Source: Streptosporangiaceae bacterium
GTDB taxonomy: Bacteria; Actinomycetota; Actinomycetes; Streptosporangiales; Streptosporangiaceae
Assembly (NCBI GenBank): GCA_030039095.1
Contig: JASHQP010000035.1
Span: 1 to 12,342, forward strand
Direction: 5' to 3'
DNA: 12,342 nt
The translations under genes were made by a program, and so were the position numbers. The notes under the pieces were generated by a model. It ran no database searches. It was given only the letters and a program-made list of their open reading frames with translations, and had not been told where the DNA came from. Positions 1 through 7,305 of the stretch are shown piece after piece (the stretch's first letter is position 1; the number at the start of each line of letters is the position of its first letter).

Positions 1-1156
1 GTTCCGAGCACAGCACGGTCACCGGCCGGACCTCACGGGCGATCGGCCTCTCGGCCAGCGCCTGCCGGGCCGCCGGCAGCAGCCACCGCGCGGCCTGCAG
101 CAGGTGCTGACCGCCGAGGACCACGGTGTCGACGTCGAACAGGTTGACAGCGCCGACCAGCGCCTGGGCGAGCAACTGCCCGGCCCGCTCGAACAGCGCG
201 GCCAGCACAGGCTCATCCGGCGCCCGCTCGATCAGCTCCCCGAACGTCCCGGAGAAGCCGGCTTCCTGCGCCTGGCGGCAGAGCGCCGCCACCGACGCCT
301 CCGCTTCGAGGCACCCGCGGGCGCCGCAGCCGCAGGTGGCACCGTCCAGCACCACCGGGATGTGGCCGAACTCCAGCGCGTTCCCTGTCGTGCCGCGGTA
401 GGTTTCCAGGTCCAGCACCAGGCCGCCGCCGATTCCGACGCCCCAGTGGCAGTACAGGAAGTTGGTCAGCACGGTGCGCGACTGCCAGGCCTCGCCAATC
501 GCCGCGGCCGTGGCGGCGTTCTCGATCTGCACCGGCAGCGGCCAGTCGGCCGAGAACAGCGACCGCGGGTCCACGCCCTGCCAGTGCGCGAAGTTCGGCG
601 GGTTGACCAGGCGCTGGCTGACCGGGTCGATCGGGCCGGGCATGGCCAGGCCGATCACCGGCAGCCGCGGCCCGTCGGCGTCGGTGAGCCGCGCGGTCAG
701 GCTCCGGTACAGGTCCTCGATCCTGGCGATCGTCTTGTCCGGCTCCTCGCCCGCCTCGCAGTGGATGCTCTGGCTGACCACGATCGCGCCGGTGAGGTCG
801 ATCCAGGCACCGTCGGCCCGGTCGCGCTCGATGCTGCAGCCAAAGGCGAGCGCCCCACGCGGCCGGATCCGCACGCCGATGGGATGGCGGCCGAGTCCAG
901 GCTGGGGCTCGGCCCCGGTTTCCTCGATCAGTCCCTGCTCCAGCAGGACGCGGATGATGTCGCCGACCGACTGGGCGCTCAGCCCGGTGGCGTGCACCAG
1001 GCTGACCCGCGACAGCGCATCACCCCGCCGGATCAGGTGGAAGACACGGCGCTCATTGGACCGCCTGACCTGCTGCTGCGGCGTCTCGTCCCGGCCGGCG
1101 CGGGCCGTCTTGGGGCGACCCGTGCCACGCGCCTCGGTGCTGGCGTTGTCAGTCAA
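1..1156 (-). CDS. ROK-family transcriptional repressor (C-terminus cut by window edge)
   Basis: The gene reads from a TTG at 1156 through the left edge, giving 385 visible residues. The TTG follows GGAG at 1164-1167 (minus strand) with a 7-nt spacer, which decides the start. Residues about 33-80 form a winged helix-turn-helix of the ROK/NagC type (ERRVFHLIRRGDALSRVSLV, then TGLSAQSVGDIIRVLLEQGL). The rest is the ROK sugar-kinase fold: GVGIGGGLVLD at 239-249, GNALEFGH at 258-265, and the zinc motif CGCGARGC at 275-282, with Cys275, Cys277 and Cys282 plus His265 as likely ligands. The kinase residues look lost: the DxGxT phosphate motif is absent near residue 107, and the usual catalytic aspartate of the END-N motif is replaced in IENAATAAA (211-219). 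This favours a sugar-responsive repressor over a kinase. Family members are about 400 residues, so little is missing. The regulated sugar genes are not in the window. An operator-like palindrome lies directly upstream, suggesting autoregulation. Confidence 0.93.
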   Translation of the reverse strand, partial: MTDNASTEARGTGRPKTARAGRDETPQQQVRRSNERRVFHLIRRGDALSRVSLVHATGLSAQSVGDIIRVLLEQGLIEETGAEPQPGLGRHPIGVRIRPRGALAFGCSIERDRADGAWIDLTGAIVVSQSIHCEAGEEPDKTIARIEDLYRSLTARLTDADGPRLPVIGLAMPGPIDPVSQRLVNPPNFAHWQGVDPRSLFSADWPLPVQIENAATAAAIGEAWQSRTVLTNFLYCHWGVGIGGGLVLDLETYRGTTGNALEFGHIPVVLDGATCGCGARGCLEAEASVAALCRQAQEAGFSGTFGELIERAPDEPVLAALFERAGQLLAQALVGAVNLFDVDTVVLGGQHLLQAARWLLPAARQALAERPIAREVRPVTVLCSE

Positions 1157-1173
1157 TAACCTGCTCCGGACTT

Positions 1174-1198
1174 ATATTTCCTCAAGTTGAGGAAATAT
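1174..1198. promoter_or_regulatory. 25-bp perfect palindrome, probable ROK repressor operator
   Basis: ATATTTCCTCAA at 1174-1185 is an exact inverted copy of TTGAGGAAATAT at 1187-1198 around a single G at 1186. It begins 7 nt upstream of the SD of the ROK gene and is AT-rich against its surroundings. ROK repressors bind AT-rich palindromes of about this size. Assignment to this ROK protein is inferred from position. Confidence 0.75.
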
Positions 1199-1242
1199 GT
1201 AGCACGCTGCGTGACGGCAGTTCTAGGGCTGGAAGGTTGCGG

Positions 1243-1375
1243 TTAGATCACGAAGACCGGCGAGCTGTCGCCGGTGCCTGCCCGGCCGGGGGCGAAGCCG
1301 TCGGCCGGCACGAGCTGCCTGTGTTCGAGGCGGGGTACGGTCAGGGACAGGGCAAGGCCGCAAGTTCCGGGGCAG
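1243..1375 (-). pseudogene. possible remnant of a gene 3' end
   Basis: Between the MarR stop and the ROK operator, one minus-strand frame ends in TAA at 1243-1245. Just before it are about 35 codons that look like coding DNA: 32 of the 35 end in G or C. The tail reads VPRLEHRQLVPADGFAPG, then RAGTGDSSPVFVI. There is no start codon with an SD site, and the frame merges into the end of the MarR gene without a break, so it could only be a decayed C-terminal fragment. I do not recognise the family. Chance in GC-rich DNA is a real alternative. Confidence 0.25.
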
Positions 1376-1837
1376 TTACATCGCCGAAGCGGGCGGCTCG
1401 GTCAGTGAGGCGATGCACGCAGTGAGCATGCGCCGCATCTGATCTTGCTCGCTGGCATCCAGATTGGCCAGCATGTCCTGCTCGACGCGGCGAACCGCCG
1501 CGCTGGCCACCTCGAGCTGGCGGCGCCCGCGGGCGGTCAGCTGGGTCGGCAGGACCCTGCCGACGGGTGCCTGTGCCGGGCGGATGACGAGTCCCTGGCG
1601 TTCGAGGGCCTGCAGGAGCACGTTCATCGACTGCCGGGTGACGAACGCGCCGCGGGCAAGCTCCGAGTTCGACAGACCCGGCCGCTGGGCAAGCAGCTCC
1701 AGGCAGGCGTAGTGGGTGATCGTCATGCCCAGCGGCCTCAGCACGGCCTCCATGGCAGAGTGCAGCGCGCTCGCTGCCGCCTTCAGCATGTACCCCAGTG
1801 ATGTGTCCAGCTCGATTCCGGGCTCGCCTTGACTCAT
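1376..1837 (-). CDS. MarR-family transcriptional regulator
   Basis: A 153-residue protein of normal MarR length. The middle holds the winged helix-turn-helix: ITHYACLELLAQRPGLSNSE, then ELARGAFVTRQSMNVLLQAL as the recognition region, then LERQGLVIRPA and the wing ending in GRVLPTQLTARGRRQL. Helices on either side would form the dimer interface; the last is ASEQDQMRRMLTACIASL. Such proteins repress a neighbouring gene and are released by small phenolic or drug-like ligands or by oxidation. The ATG at 1837 was chosen because the reading upstream of it runs through the operator palindromes; no good SD is visible, so translation may be leaderless or weak. The gene diverges from a VOC-fold gene with 79 nt between the starts. 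Two matching palindromes lie in that gap and one covers this start codon, so both genes are probably under its control. Confidence 0.92.
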   Translation of the reverse strand: MSQGEPGIELDTSLGYMLKAAASALHSAMEAVLRPLGMTITHYACLELLAQRPGLSNSELARGAFVTRQSMNVLLQALERQGLVIRPAQAPVGRVLPTQLTARGRRQLEVASAAVRRVEQDMLANLDASEQDQMRRMLTACIASLTEPPASAM

Positions 1838-1853
1838 GTCAGCAGTCTGACAT
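1836..1853. promoter_or_regulatory. MarR operator palindrome 1
   Basis: ATGTCAG-N4-CTGACAT, an exact 7-4-7 inverted repeat. It includes two bases of the MarR start codon on the minus strand, so a bound protein would block MarR initiation. It has the same arms and spacer length as the second site, with centres 28 bp apart. Confidence 0.75.
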
Positions 1854-1863
1854 ACCTTGAGGC

Positions 1864-1881
1864 ATGTCAGAAGACTGACAT
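1864..1881. promoter_or_regulatory. MarR operator palindrome 2
   Basis: ATGTCAG-N4-CTGACAT again, with arms identical to site 1. It lies 35 nt upstream of the VOC gene start and 20 nt upstream of its SD, where it would cover the VOC promoter. A further short palindrome, GTCTGACAGAC at 1888-1898, repeats the CTGACA core next to the SD and could be a weaker third site. Confidence 0.75.
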
Positions 1882-1916
1882 ACCGAAGTCTGACAGACAC
1901 TGAGGAGGCAAGAACC

Positions 1917-2285
1917 GTGGCCGTTACCGGACCCGACTTCATTTCGCTGCAGGTGCGCGACCTGGAACGCTCCGCCGCTTTCTACGAGCGGTACCTGGGG
2001 CTGAAGCGCTCCGACGCAGGACCGCCGCACGCCGTCGTGTTCGACACCAAGCCGATCGCGTTCGCCGTCCGCGACGTCGTCGCTGGCACCGACCTGGACG
2101 CCATCGCGCAGCCAGGCCAGGGGATGGCGCTGTGGCTGCATGCTCCCGACGCGCAGGACATCCACGACGCCCTCGCCGCCGCCGGCACCACGATCGTCTC
2201 AGCGCCCGTCGACGGGCCGTTCGGCCGCACTTTCACGTTCAAGGACCCCGACGGATACCAGGTGACCCTCCACGACCGCGGCTGA
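1917..2285 (+). CDS. VOC-family (glyoxalase / bleomycin-resistance / dioxygenase fold) protein
   Basis: A 122-residue single-domain VOC protein. The start is GTG at 1917 because GAGGAGG at 1902-1908 sits 8 nt before it; an upstream in-frame start at 1857 would place coding sequence across the operator. It shows the two beta-alpha-beta-beta-beta halves: FISLQVRDLERSAAFYERYL opening the first and LWLHAPDAQDIHDALAAAGT opening the second, closing with FTFKDPDGYQVTLHD. The DPDG turn near the C-terminus is typical of the superfamily, and the following glutamate of the glyoxalase I motif is replaced by Gln in GYQ. Members bind metals or small hydrophobic ligands such as methylglyoxal adducts, catechols or bleomycin-like drugs; the substrate cannot be told here. 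Divergence from a MarR regulator suggests induction by a toxic small molecule. It is convergent with the S9 peptidase across a shared hairpin. Confidence 0.88.
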   Translation: MAVTGPDFISLQVRDLERSAAFYERYLGLKRSDAGPPHAVVFDTKPIAFAVRDVVAGTDLDAIAQPGQGMALWLHAPDAQDIHDALAAAGTTIVSAPVDGPFGRTFTFKDPDGYQVTLHDRG

Positions 2286-2307
2286 GCCGGGGGGCCCGGC
2301 CCCCGGC
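2286..2307. terminator. bidirectional hairpin between convergent VOC and S9 peptidase genes
   Basis: GCCGGGGG (2286-2293) pairs with CCCCCGGC (2300-2307), an 8-bp all-GC stem with the loop GCCCGG. It starts immediately after the VOC stop and lies 13 nt past the S9 stop on the other strand. There is no T-tract, as is common for actinobacterial terminators. Confidence 0.6.
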
Positions 2308-2320
2308 ACGGCAGGCGAGA

Positions 2321-4318
2321 TCAGGCCGGCATGTACCTCTCGAACCAGGTCACGAGCCGGGTCAGGTAGTCGGTGACGGCCGGGAACTGGCGGACGCCGT
2401 GTCCTTCCCCGGGGTAGATCACGAGCTCTGAGTCGACGCCATGGCCGATCAGTGCCTGATAGAACTCCCGGGCCTGCCCGGCTGGCGTGCACCGGTCCTT
2501 CGCGCCGGCCGTGAGCAGGGTCGGCGTCGTGGCCTTGCTGGCGTGCAGGACCGGGCTGCGCGTGTGCACCTGGTTGCCGGCATCCTCGGGATCGGCGTCG
2601 TCCAGGAACCACAGCCCCCACCGGGGGATGTTGGTGGTGAACGTGAAGCTGTACCACTCGGTCACCGGCGAGCCGGCCACGGCCGCCTTGAACCTCTGGT
2701 CCTGGGTCACCAGCCAGGCCGACATGAACCCGCCGTAGCTGACGCCCATCGTGCCGATCCGCTCCGGGTCGGCGATCCCGCGCTCGATCATGGCGTCGAT
2801 TCCGGACAGGTAGTCATACGTGTCCGCGCCGCCCATGTCGCCGACGACCGCGGCGGCGAACTCCTGGCCCCGCCCGGAGCTTCCGCGCGGGTTCGGGAGC
2901 AAGACGGCGTATCCGCGCGAGACCAGGAGCGGTATCTCGTGGTGGCCCATCATCCAGCTCCGCTGATAGGCCCCGATCGGCCCGCCGTGGACGTTCAGCA
3001 CCAGCGGAAACGGGCCGTCCCCGGCGGGCGTGCACAGGATTCCCTCGATCTCTGTCCCGTCGGGTGCGCTCCATGCGACGTTCGCAGCAGAGCCCGCGAC
3101 CGACCGGATGTAGTCGGTCCCTGCGTGGCCCAGCGACGCCAGCACCTGGTCGTCGGCGCCGCCGCCAACGATCGCGATCTGCTGCGGAACGTCGTAGTCG
3201 TCGCGGACCACGATGACCCGGCCATCGGGGGTGAACGCGCCGGACGGGTAGAACCAGCTCGCCCACGACTGCCCGGACGCGGCCAGATCCTTGGCGATGA
3301 CCGTCTCCGGCAGCGGACCGGGCCCGATGTCGGCGATCCCGGCCACGCTGTCCAGATGGCGCTGGCCGAAGTAGCCGATCCGGGAGCCGTCGATCCACTG
3401 GACCGCGGTGACATCTGTCCCGGCGGTGTCCACGGCGCATCTGGTCCCGGTGGCCAGGTCCAGCACGATCAGGTCACCCGCCACGACCCACCGGTCGCTG
3501 CACGCGGCCTCGACCACGGCCGCCCGCCCGCCGTCGGGCGTCCCGGCGGGCAGCCCGAGCTGGACGCTGCTGCGCAGCAGTTCGGTCGCCTCTCCGGTCG
3601 CGATGTCGAGCCGGCTGAGCACCGCGGAGTACCAGTCGTCCTCGCCCGGCTGCCCGCTGGTGATTGCCAGCACGTGACCGGGACCCGACCAGGCAGCCTC
3701 CCAGACGTTCAGGCCCTCGGGAGAGATCCTGGCAAGCTCACCGGATGCCGGGGTGCAGAGCCACAGGCTGCGCCACGCATCCTCCGGCGTCCCCGCCTCG
3801 ACCTCCGGGTACCAGGACGGCTGCCCGGGCTCGCTCGAGCCGGCCGTTCCCGATCCCTGCGCGTCGGCCATCTCGGCCCCGAGCCCGGCGACACCCAGCA
3901 GGATCCGGGTGCCGTCCGGTGACCACGCGAGGTACTCGACGGTCCCGGGAACGGCGGGCGCCGGGCGGGCCTCGCTGAGCTGCCCGCCGTCCAGCAGGTA
4001 GAGCTGGAAGACCTCGGCCTTGGCCCGGTCGGACAGGAAGGCCAGGCACGAGCCGTCCGGCGCGAGCCGGCCGGCCTTGGCCGACCCGCCGCCGGAGGTC
4101 AGCGCGCGCAGACCCCCGTCCGTCACCTGGTACAGGGCCGTGCGCGGCAGCCCTTCGAGTTCGTCATAGACCGCCCCGGTCACCACGACGCGGCCGGCAT
4201 CAGCCGTCGCAACGAGGTCGGTGACGCGATGGGGCCTGCCGAAGGCCGGCTCGTGCAGCCGCCGCAGATACCCGGCGACCTCGAAATACTCTGGCGATTC
4301 CCGCAGGTCTTTGCGCAT
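2321..4318 (-). CDS. S9-family serine peptidase (acylaminoacyl-peptidase / prolyl-oligopeptidase type)
   Basis: A 665-residue protein from ATG at 4318. The N-terminal two thirds look like a beta-propeller with repeated strands such as EYLAWSPDGTRILLGVAG and WASWFYPSGAFTPDGRVIVV. The C-terminal alpha/beta-hydrolase domain starts near FPLVLNVHGGPIGAYQRSW. The nucleophile is Ser527 in GVSYGGF; Asp608 in GAKDRCTP and His640 in GEGHGVRQF complete the triad. These enzymes cleave short or N-acylated peptides, usually in the cytoplasm; no signal peptide is visible. In-frame starts at 4336 (ATG), 4357 (ATG) and 4366 (GTG) are also possible. None has a strong SD; I chose 4318 because recognisable sequence starts just after it (ESPEYFEVAGYLRRLHEP). 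The gene diverges from the DHA2 exporter, with about 180 nt between the starts. Nothing links it firmly to either neighbour. Confidence 0.92.
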   Translation of the reverse strand: MRKDLRESPEYFEVAGYLRRLHEPAFGRPHRVTDLVATADAGRVVVTGAVYDELEGLPRTALYQVTDGGLRALTSGGGSAKAGRLAPDGSCLAFLSDRAKAEVFQLYLLDGGQLSEARPAPAVPGTVEYLAWSPDGTRILLGVAGLGAEMADAQGSGTAGSSEPGQPSWYPEVEAGTPEDAWRSLWLCTPASGELARISPEGLNVWEAAWSGPGHVLAITSGQPGEDDWYSAVLSRLDIATGEATELLRSSVQLGLPAGTPDGGRAAVVEAACSDRWVVAGDLIVLDLATGTRCAVDTAGTDVTAVQWIDGSRIGYFGQRHLDSVAGIADIGPGPLPETVIAKDLAASGQSWASWFYPSGAFTPDGRVIVVRDDYDVPQQIAIVGGGADDQVLASLGHAGTDYIRSVAGSAANVAWSAPDGTEIEGILCTPAGDGPFPLVLNVHGGPIGAYQRSWMMGHHEIPLLVSRGYAVLLPNPRGSSGRGQEFAAAVVGDMGGADTYDYLSGIDAMIERGIADPERIGTMGVSYGGFMSAWLVTQDQRFKAAVAGSPVTEWYSFTFTTNIPRWGLWFLDDADPEDAGNQVHTRSPVLHASKATTPTLLTAGAKDRCTPAGQAREFYQALIGHGVDSELVIYPGEGHGVRQFPAVTDYLTRLVTWFERYMPA

Positions 4319-4499
4319 AGTCCCGGATGATCTCATGTGTCGCGCAGACGCCGCCATCGCGGGCACATCCGCCCACGGTAGCCATTGCCGGCTACTCCCC
4401 CGGTGGTATGCGCGTACCCGGCCGCATCCCCGCTGACCAGGCAGAAGTCACCTCCTGAGCCGGACGACGGCGGGCCGCCGGGGCGGCAGCATCGCCGGT

Positions 4500-6020
4500 A
4501 TGGAAACAGCATCCTCAGCAATCATCCAGGCACCTCCCGACCGCCGCCGGTGGCTGATCCTGGGCACCGTCGGCCTTGCCCAGCTCATGGTCGTGCTGGA
4601 CACCGCGATCGTGAACATCGCGCTGCCGTCCGCGCAGCGGGCCCTGAGCTTCAGCACCGTGGACCGGCAGTGGGTGGTCACCGCCTACGCGCTGGCGTTC
4701 GGCAGCCTGCTGCTGCTCGGCGGGCGGCTGGGCGACCTGATCGGGCGCAAGATCACGTTCCTGGCGGGCGCGCTCGGCTTCGCAGCCGCTTCGGCGGTCG
4801 GCGGCGCTGCCACCAGCTTCGGCATGCTCGTCGCGGCCCGGGCCACCCAGGGCGCGTTCGGCGCGCTTCTGGCGCCCGCGGCGCTATCGATCCTGTCCAC
4901 CACGTTCAGCGATCCGAAGGAGCGCGGCAAGGCGTTCGGCGTCTACGGCGCGATCGTGGGCGCTGGCGGCGCGATCGGCCTGCTGCTCGGCGGCGTCCTG
5001 ACCGAGTACCTGTCCTGGCGCTGGTGCCTGTACGTGAACCTGTTCTTCGCCGGGCTCGCGGCGGCGGGAGGGCTGCTGCTGCTCAGGCACGAGCGCGCCC
5101 GCAGCAGGCCGCGGCTGGACCTGCCGGGCGCGGCGCTCGTCTCGGCGGCGATGTTCTGCCTGGTCTACGGGTTCTCCAACGCCGCGAACCACAGCTGGGG
5201 CACGCCGTCCACGTACGGCTTCCTGGCCGCCGGCGCGACGCTGCTGGCCGGGTTCGCGTTCTGGCAGGCACGCGCGGCCAGCCCGCTGCTGCCGCCGCGG
5301 GTGGTGCTCGACCGCAACCGTGGCGGGGCGTACCTGGCCGTGCTCATCGCGGGGATGGGCATGTTCGGCATCTTCCTGTTCCTCACGTACTACATGCAGC
5401 AGACCCTTGGCTACTCCCCGGTGGTCAGCGGTGTCGCCTTCCTGCCGGTGATCGCGATGGTGGTCGTGGCCGCCAACGTGTGCAACGTGGTGCTGCTTCC
5501 CCGGGTCGGCCCCAAGCCGCTGGTCATCACCGGCATGCTGCTGGCCGCTGGCAGCCTGGTGTGGCTGACCAGGATCGGCGCGGGATCGAGCTACGCGGCG
5601 GCCATTCTCGGCCCGATGATCGTCGCCGGGGCGGGGTTCGGCTTCACGATCTCGCCGTCGATGAACACCGGGACGTTCGGGGTGGCGCCGCAGGACACGG
5701 GCGCGGCCTCGGCAACGCTCAACACCGGCCAGCAGGTCGGCGGCTCGATCGGTACCTCCCTGCTCAACACGATCTTCGCCAGCGCGGTGGCGCGGTACCT
5801 GACCAGCCATCTGAGCCCGGCCACCCTGATCCACGGGCACCCGTCGTCCGCGGTGACCGAGCTGTCGCTGATCCACGGGTACACCACCGGGTTCTGGGTC
5901 GCGGCGGCCATCTTCGGCGCCGGCGCGCTGATCTGCGGCACGCTACTGCGTTCCGGCCCGCTCCGCGCCCCCGTGCCCACGATCGCTGCGGCCAGGACGG
6001 AGCCCGTCCTTCAGCGGTGA
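4500..6020 (+). CDS. DHA2-type MFS drug exporter (EmrB/QacA-like)
   Basis: A 506-residue integral membrane protein with about 14 hydrophobic segments. The DHA2 hallmark LDTAIVNIALP is at residues 33-43 in helix 1. Motif A, GGRLGDLIGRK, is at 74-84 between helices 2 and 3. Motif C, starting GAIVGAGGAIGLLLGG, spans about 150-169 and marks proton-coupled antiporters. Relatives export antibiotics, dyes or secondary metabolites in exchange for protons; the substrate cannot be read from sequence. The ATG at 4500 gives the usual short cytoplasmic lead before helix 1, although its SD is poor. Lys and Arg are few, and the C-terminus ends in an Ala/Pro/Arg tail. The stop overlaps that of the next, convergent MFS gene by 10 bp. 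No regulator is adjacent, and the 133 nt upstream show no clear operator. Confidence 0.93.
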   Translation: METASSAIIQAPPDRRRWLILGTVGLAQLMVVLDTAIVNIALPSAQRALSFSTVDRQWVVTAYALAFGSLLLLGGRLGDLIGRKITFLAGALGFAAASAVGGAATSFGMLVAARATQGAFGALLAPAALSILSTTFSDPKERGKAFGVYGAIVGAGGAIGLLLGGVLTEYLSWRWCLYVNLFFAGLAAAGGLLLLRHERARSRPRLDLPGAALVSAAMFCLVYGFSNAANHSWGTPSTYGFLAAGATLLAGFAFWQARAASPLLPPRVVLDRNRGGAYLAVLIAGMGMFGIFLFLTYYMQQTLGYSPVVSGVAFLPVIAMVVVAANVCNVVLLPRVGPKPLVITGMLLAAGSLVWLTRIGAGSSYAAAILGPMIVAGAGFGFTISPSMNTGTFGVAPQDTGAASATLNTGQQVGGSIGTSLLNTIFASAVARYLTSHLSPATLIHGHPSSAVTELSLIHGYTTGFWVAAAIFGAGALICGTLLRSGPLRAPVPTIAAARTEPVLQR

Positions 6021-7261
6021 CCGGGTGCGCGCTGCCGGCCGGCCCAGGCGAAGGCGATCGCGGTGACCACCGCGGTCGCCGCGCCGGCCAGGTAGAGCTG
6101 CTGGTAGGTCGCGAAGCCTATAGCCAGGGCGCCCAGTGCCTGAAGGGGAGCCAGGGGACCGAAGAAGACGAGGGTGACGGCGGCGGACACCCGGCCCTGC
6201 AACTCGGGCGGGGTGCAGCGCTGCGCGAGATTCAGCAAGGCAAGGAACAGCCAGGGCAGCGCGAACCCGAGCACGATGGAGCCGGCTATCGCCAGCGGGA
6301 GCCAGCCGGCAGCGCGCATCGCATTGCCGAGGGCGAAGTTCGCCATTCCGAGGATGGCCAGCCGCTTTTCGCCGGCAACCCGCAGCAGCCGGCCGCTGAC
6401 CACGCTGGCGGCGATCGAGCCCGCACCAAGCGCGGCGCTGAATACCCCGAGGAAACTGGGGGGCTCGCCGACGCCCTGAACGAGGCTGTACTGGGCGGCG
6501 ACCAGCACGCCCGAGAAGCTCATGGGCACCGACGCCGCCGCGAGCAGCCGGCACAGGTCTGGTGTCCTGCGGATGTGACCGAATCCGGCCATCAGGTCGG
6601 CGCGCCAGTGCCGCGGCTGGGGCACCGGCCTCGGTTCCCGCAGGCGGATCCGGGCGAGCATCAGCGCCGCAAACACGAACGTGATCGCGTCGAAGACGCT
6701 CACGATCCCCCCGCCGACCAAGGCGAACAGGCCCGCGCCGAAAAGCGGCGACACCAGGCGCCCGGTTTCCTGGAGCCCCAGACTCCACCCGTTGAGTTCC
6801 TGCCGCCGTTCCCGGGACAGCATGACGGCGAACAGCGCGTTCTCGGCCGGGCCGGAGAGCGTCAGGTGGATGCCGTACCAGGTCATCACCGCGAAGATGA
6901 TCCAGGCAGCTCCCGCCCCGCTGACCGCCAGCAGCGGCAGGACGAGCGCGGCGGAGACGAGATTGAGCCACACAAGGAACCGGCGGCGGCGCACCCGGTC
7001 GGCCACCACTCCGGCCAGTGGCCCTGCCAGGGACGGGGCATAGACGCACACGGACACCAGGGCAGCCTCGCTGCTGCTGCCGGTGAGCGACTTGACCCAG
7101 ATGCCCGCGGCCAGGGAGAGGGCATTGCTGCCGATCACCGACACGGCCAGGCCGGCCAGGTACAGCCGACCGTTGTGGCGCTCCGCGGCGGCAGGGTCGT
7201 CGCTGGCAGAGCGCGTCCCGGCGGAGCCCTCGCTGGCGGAGCCCTCGCTGGCGGAGTCCAC
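6011..7261 (-). CDS. 12-helix MFS exporter (MFS_3 / EntS-like group)
   Basis: A 416-residue membrane transporter from GTG at 7261. Helix 1 starts at GRLYLAGLAVSVIGSNALSL, and the loop PLAGVVADRVRRRRFL (81-96) is the motif A region. The pattern of twelve helices with a long central loop (REPRPVPQPRHWRADLMAG) resembles MFS_3 pumps such as EntS and Tap-like multidrug or siderophore exporters. In-frame starts at 7363 (ATG) and 7399 (TTG) would add 34 or 46 residues. I rejected them because that stretch uses AT-rich codons (tta, att, aat, agt, aaa, tgt) unlike the gene body and contains one arm of an inverted repeat; however, GTG 7261 has no good SD, so the start is uncertain. The N-terminus carries an ASEGS pentapeptide repeat from a 15-bp tandem duplication at 7221-7250. 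Substrate unknown. Confidence 0.88.
   Translation of the reverse strand: MDSASEGSASEGSAGTRSASDDPAAAERHNGRLYLAGLAVSVIGSNALSLAAGIWVKSLTGSSSEAALVSVCVYAPSLAGPLAGVVADRVRRRRFLVWLNLVSAALVLPLLAVSGAGAAWIIFAVMTWYGIHLTLSGPAENALFAVMLSRERRQELNGWSLGLQETGRLVSPLFGAGLFALVGGGIVSVFDAITFVFAALMLARIRLREPRPVPQPRHWRADLMAGFGHIRRTPDLCRLLAAASVPMSFSGVLVAAQYSLVQGVGEPPSFLGVFSAALGAGSIAASVVSGRLLRVAGEKRLAILGMANFALGNAMRAAGWLPLAIAGSIVLGFALPWLFLALLNLAQRCTPPELQGRVSAAVTLVFFGPLAPLQALGALAIGFATYQQLYLAGAATAVVTAIAFAWAGRQRAPGHR
7221..7256. repeat. 15-bp tandem repeat inside the MFS gene 5' end
   Basis: GCGGAGCCCTCGCTG occurs twice exactly (7221-7235, 7236-7250) and begins a third time (GCGGAG, 7251-7256). On the coding strand it encodes repeated ASEGS in the disordered N-terminal tail. 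Confidence 0.85.
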
Positions 7262-7305
7262 GCCTACAGAGTCGGCGCCGCCACGAACGGTAATCGCCGT
7301 GTCCC

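Noticed and set aside
104..1159. Open plus-strand frames opposite the ROK gene
   Set aside because: The minus strand has the ROK motifs and an SD-supported start; the plus frames are shadows with no domain.
2441..3922. A 493-codon plus-strand frame opposite the S9 peptidase
   Set aside because: The peptidase frame holds the full Ser-Asp-His triad; the opposite frame shows no family features.
4448..4456. A perfect AGGAGGTGA on the minus strand in the S9/DHA2 gap
   Set aside because: No start codon at normal spacing opens a frame of useful length; only an 11-codon ORF begins 20-odd nt away. Probably chance.
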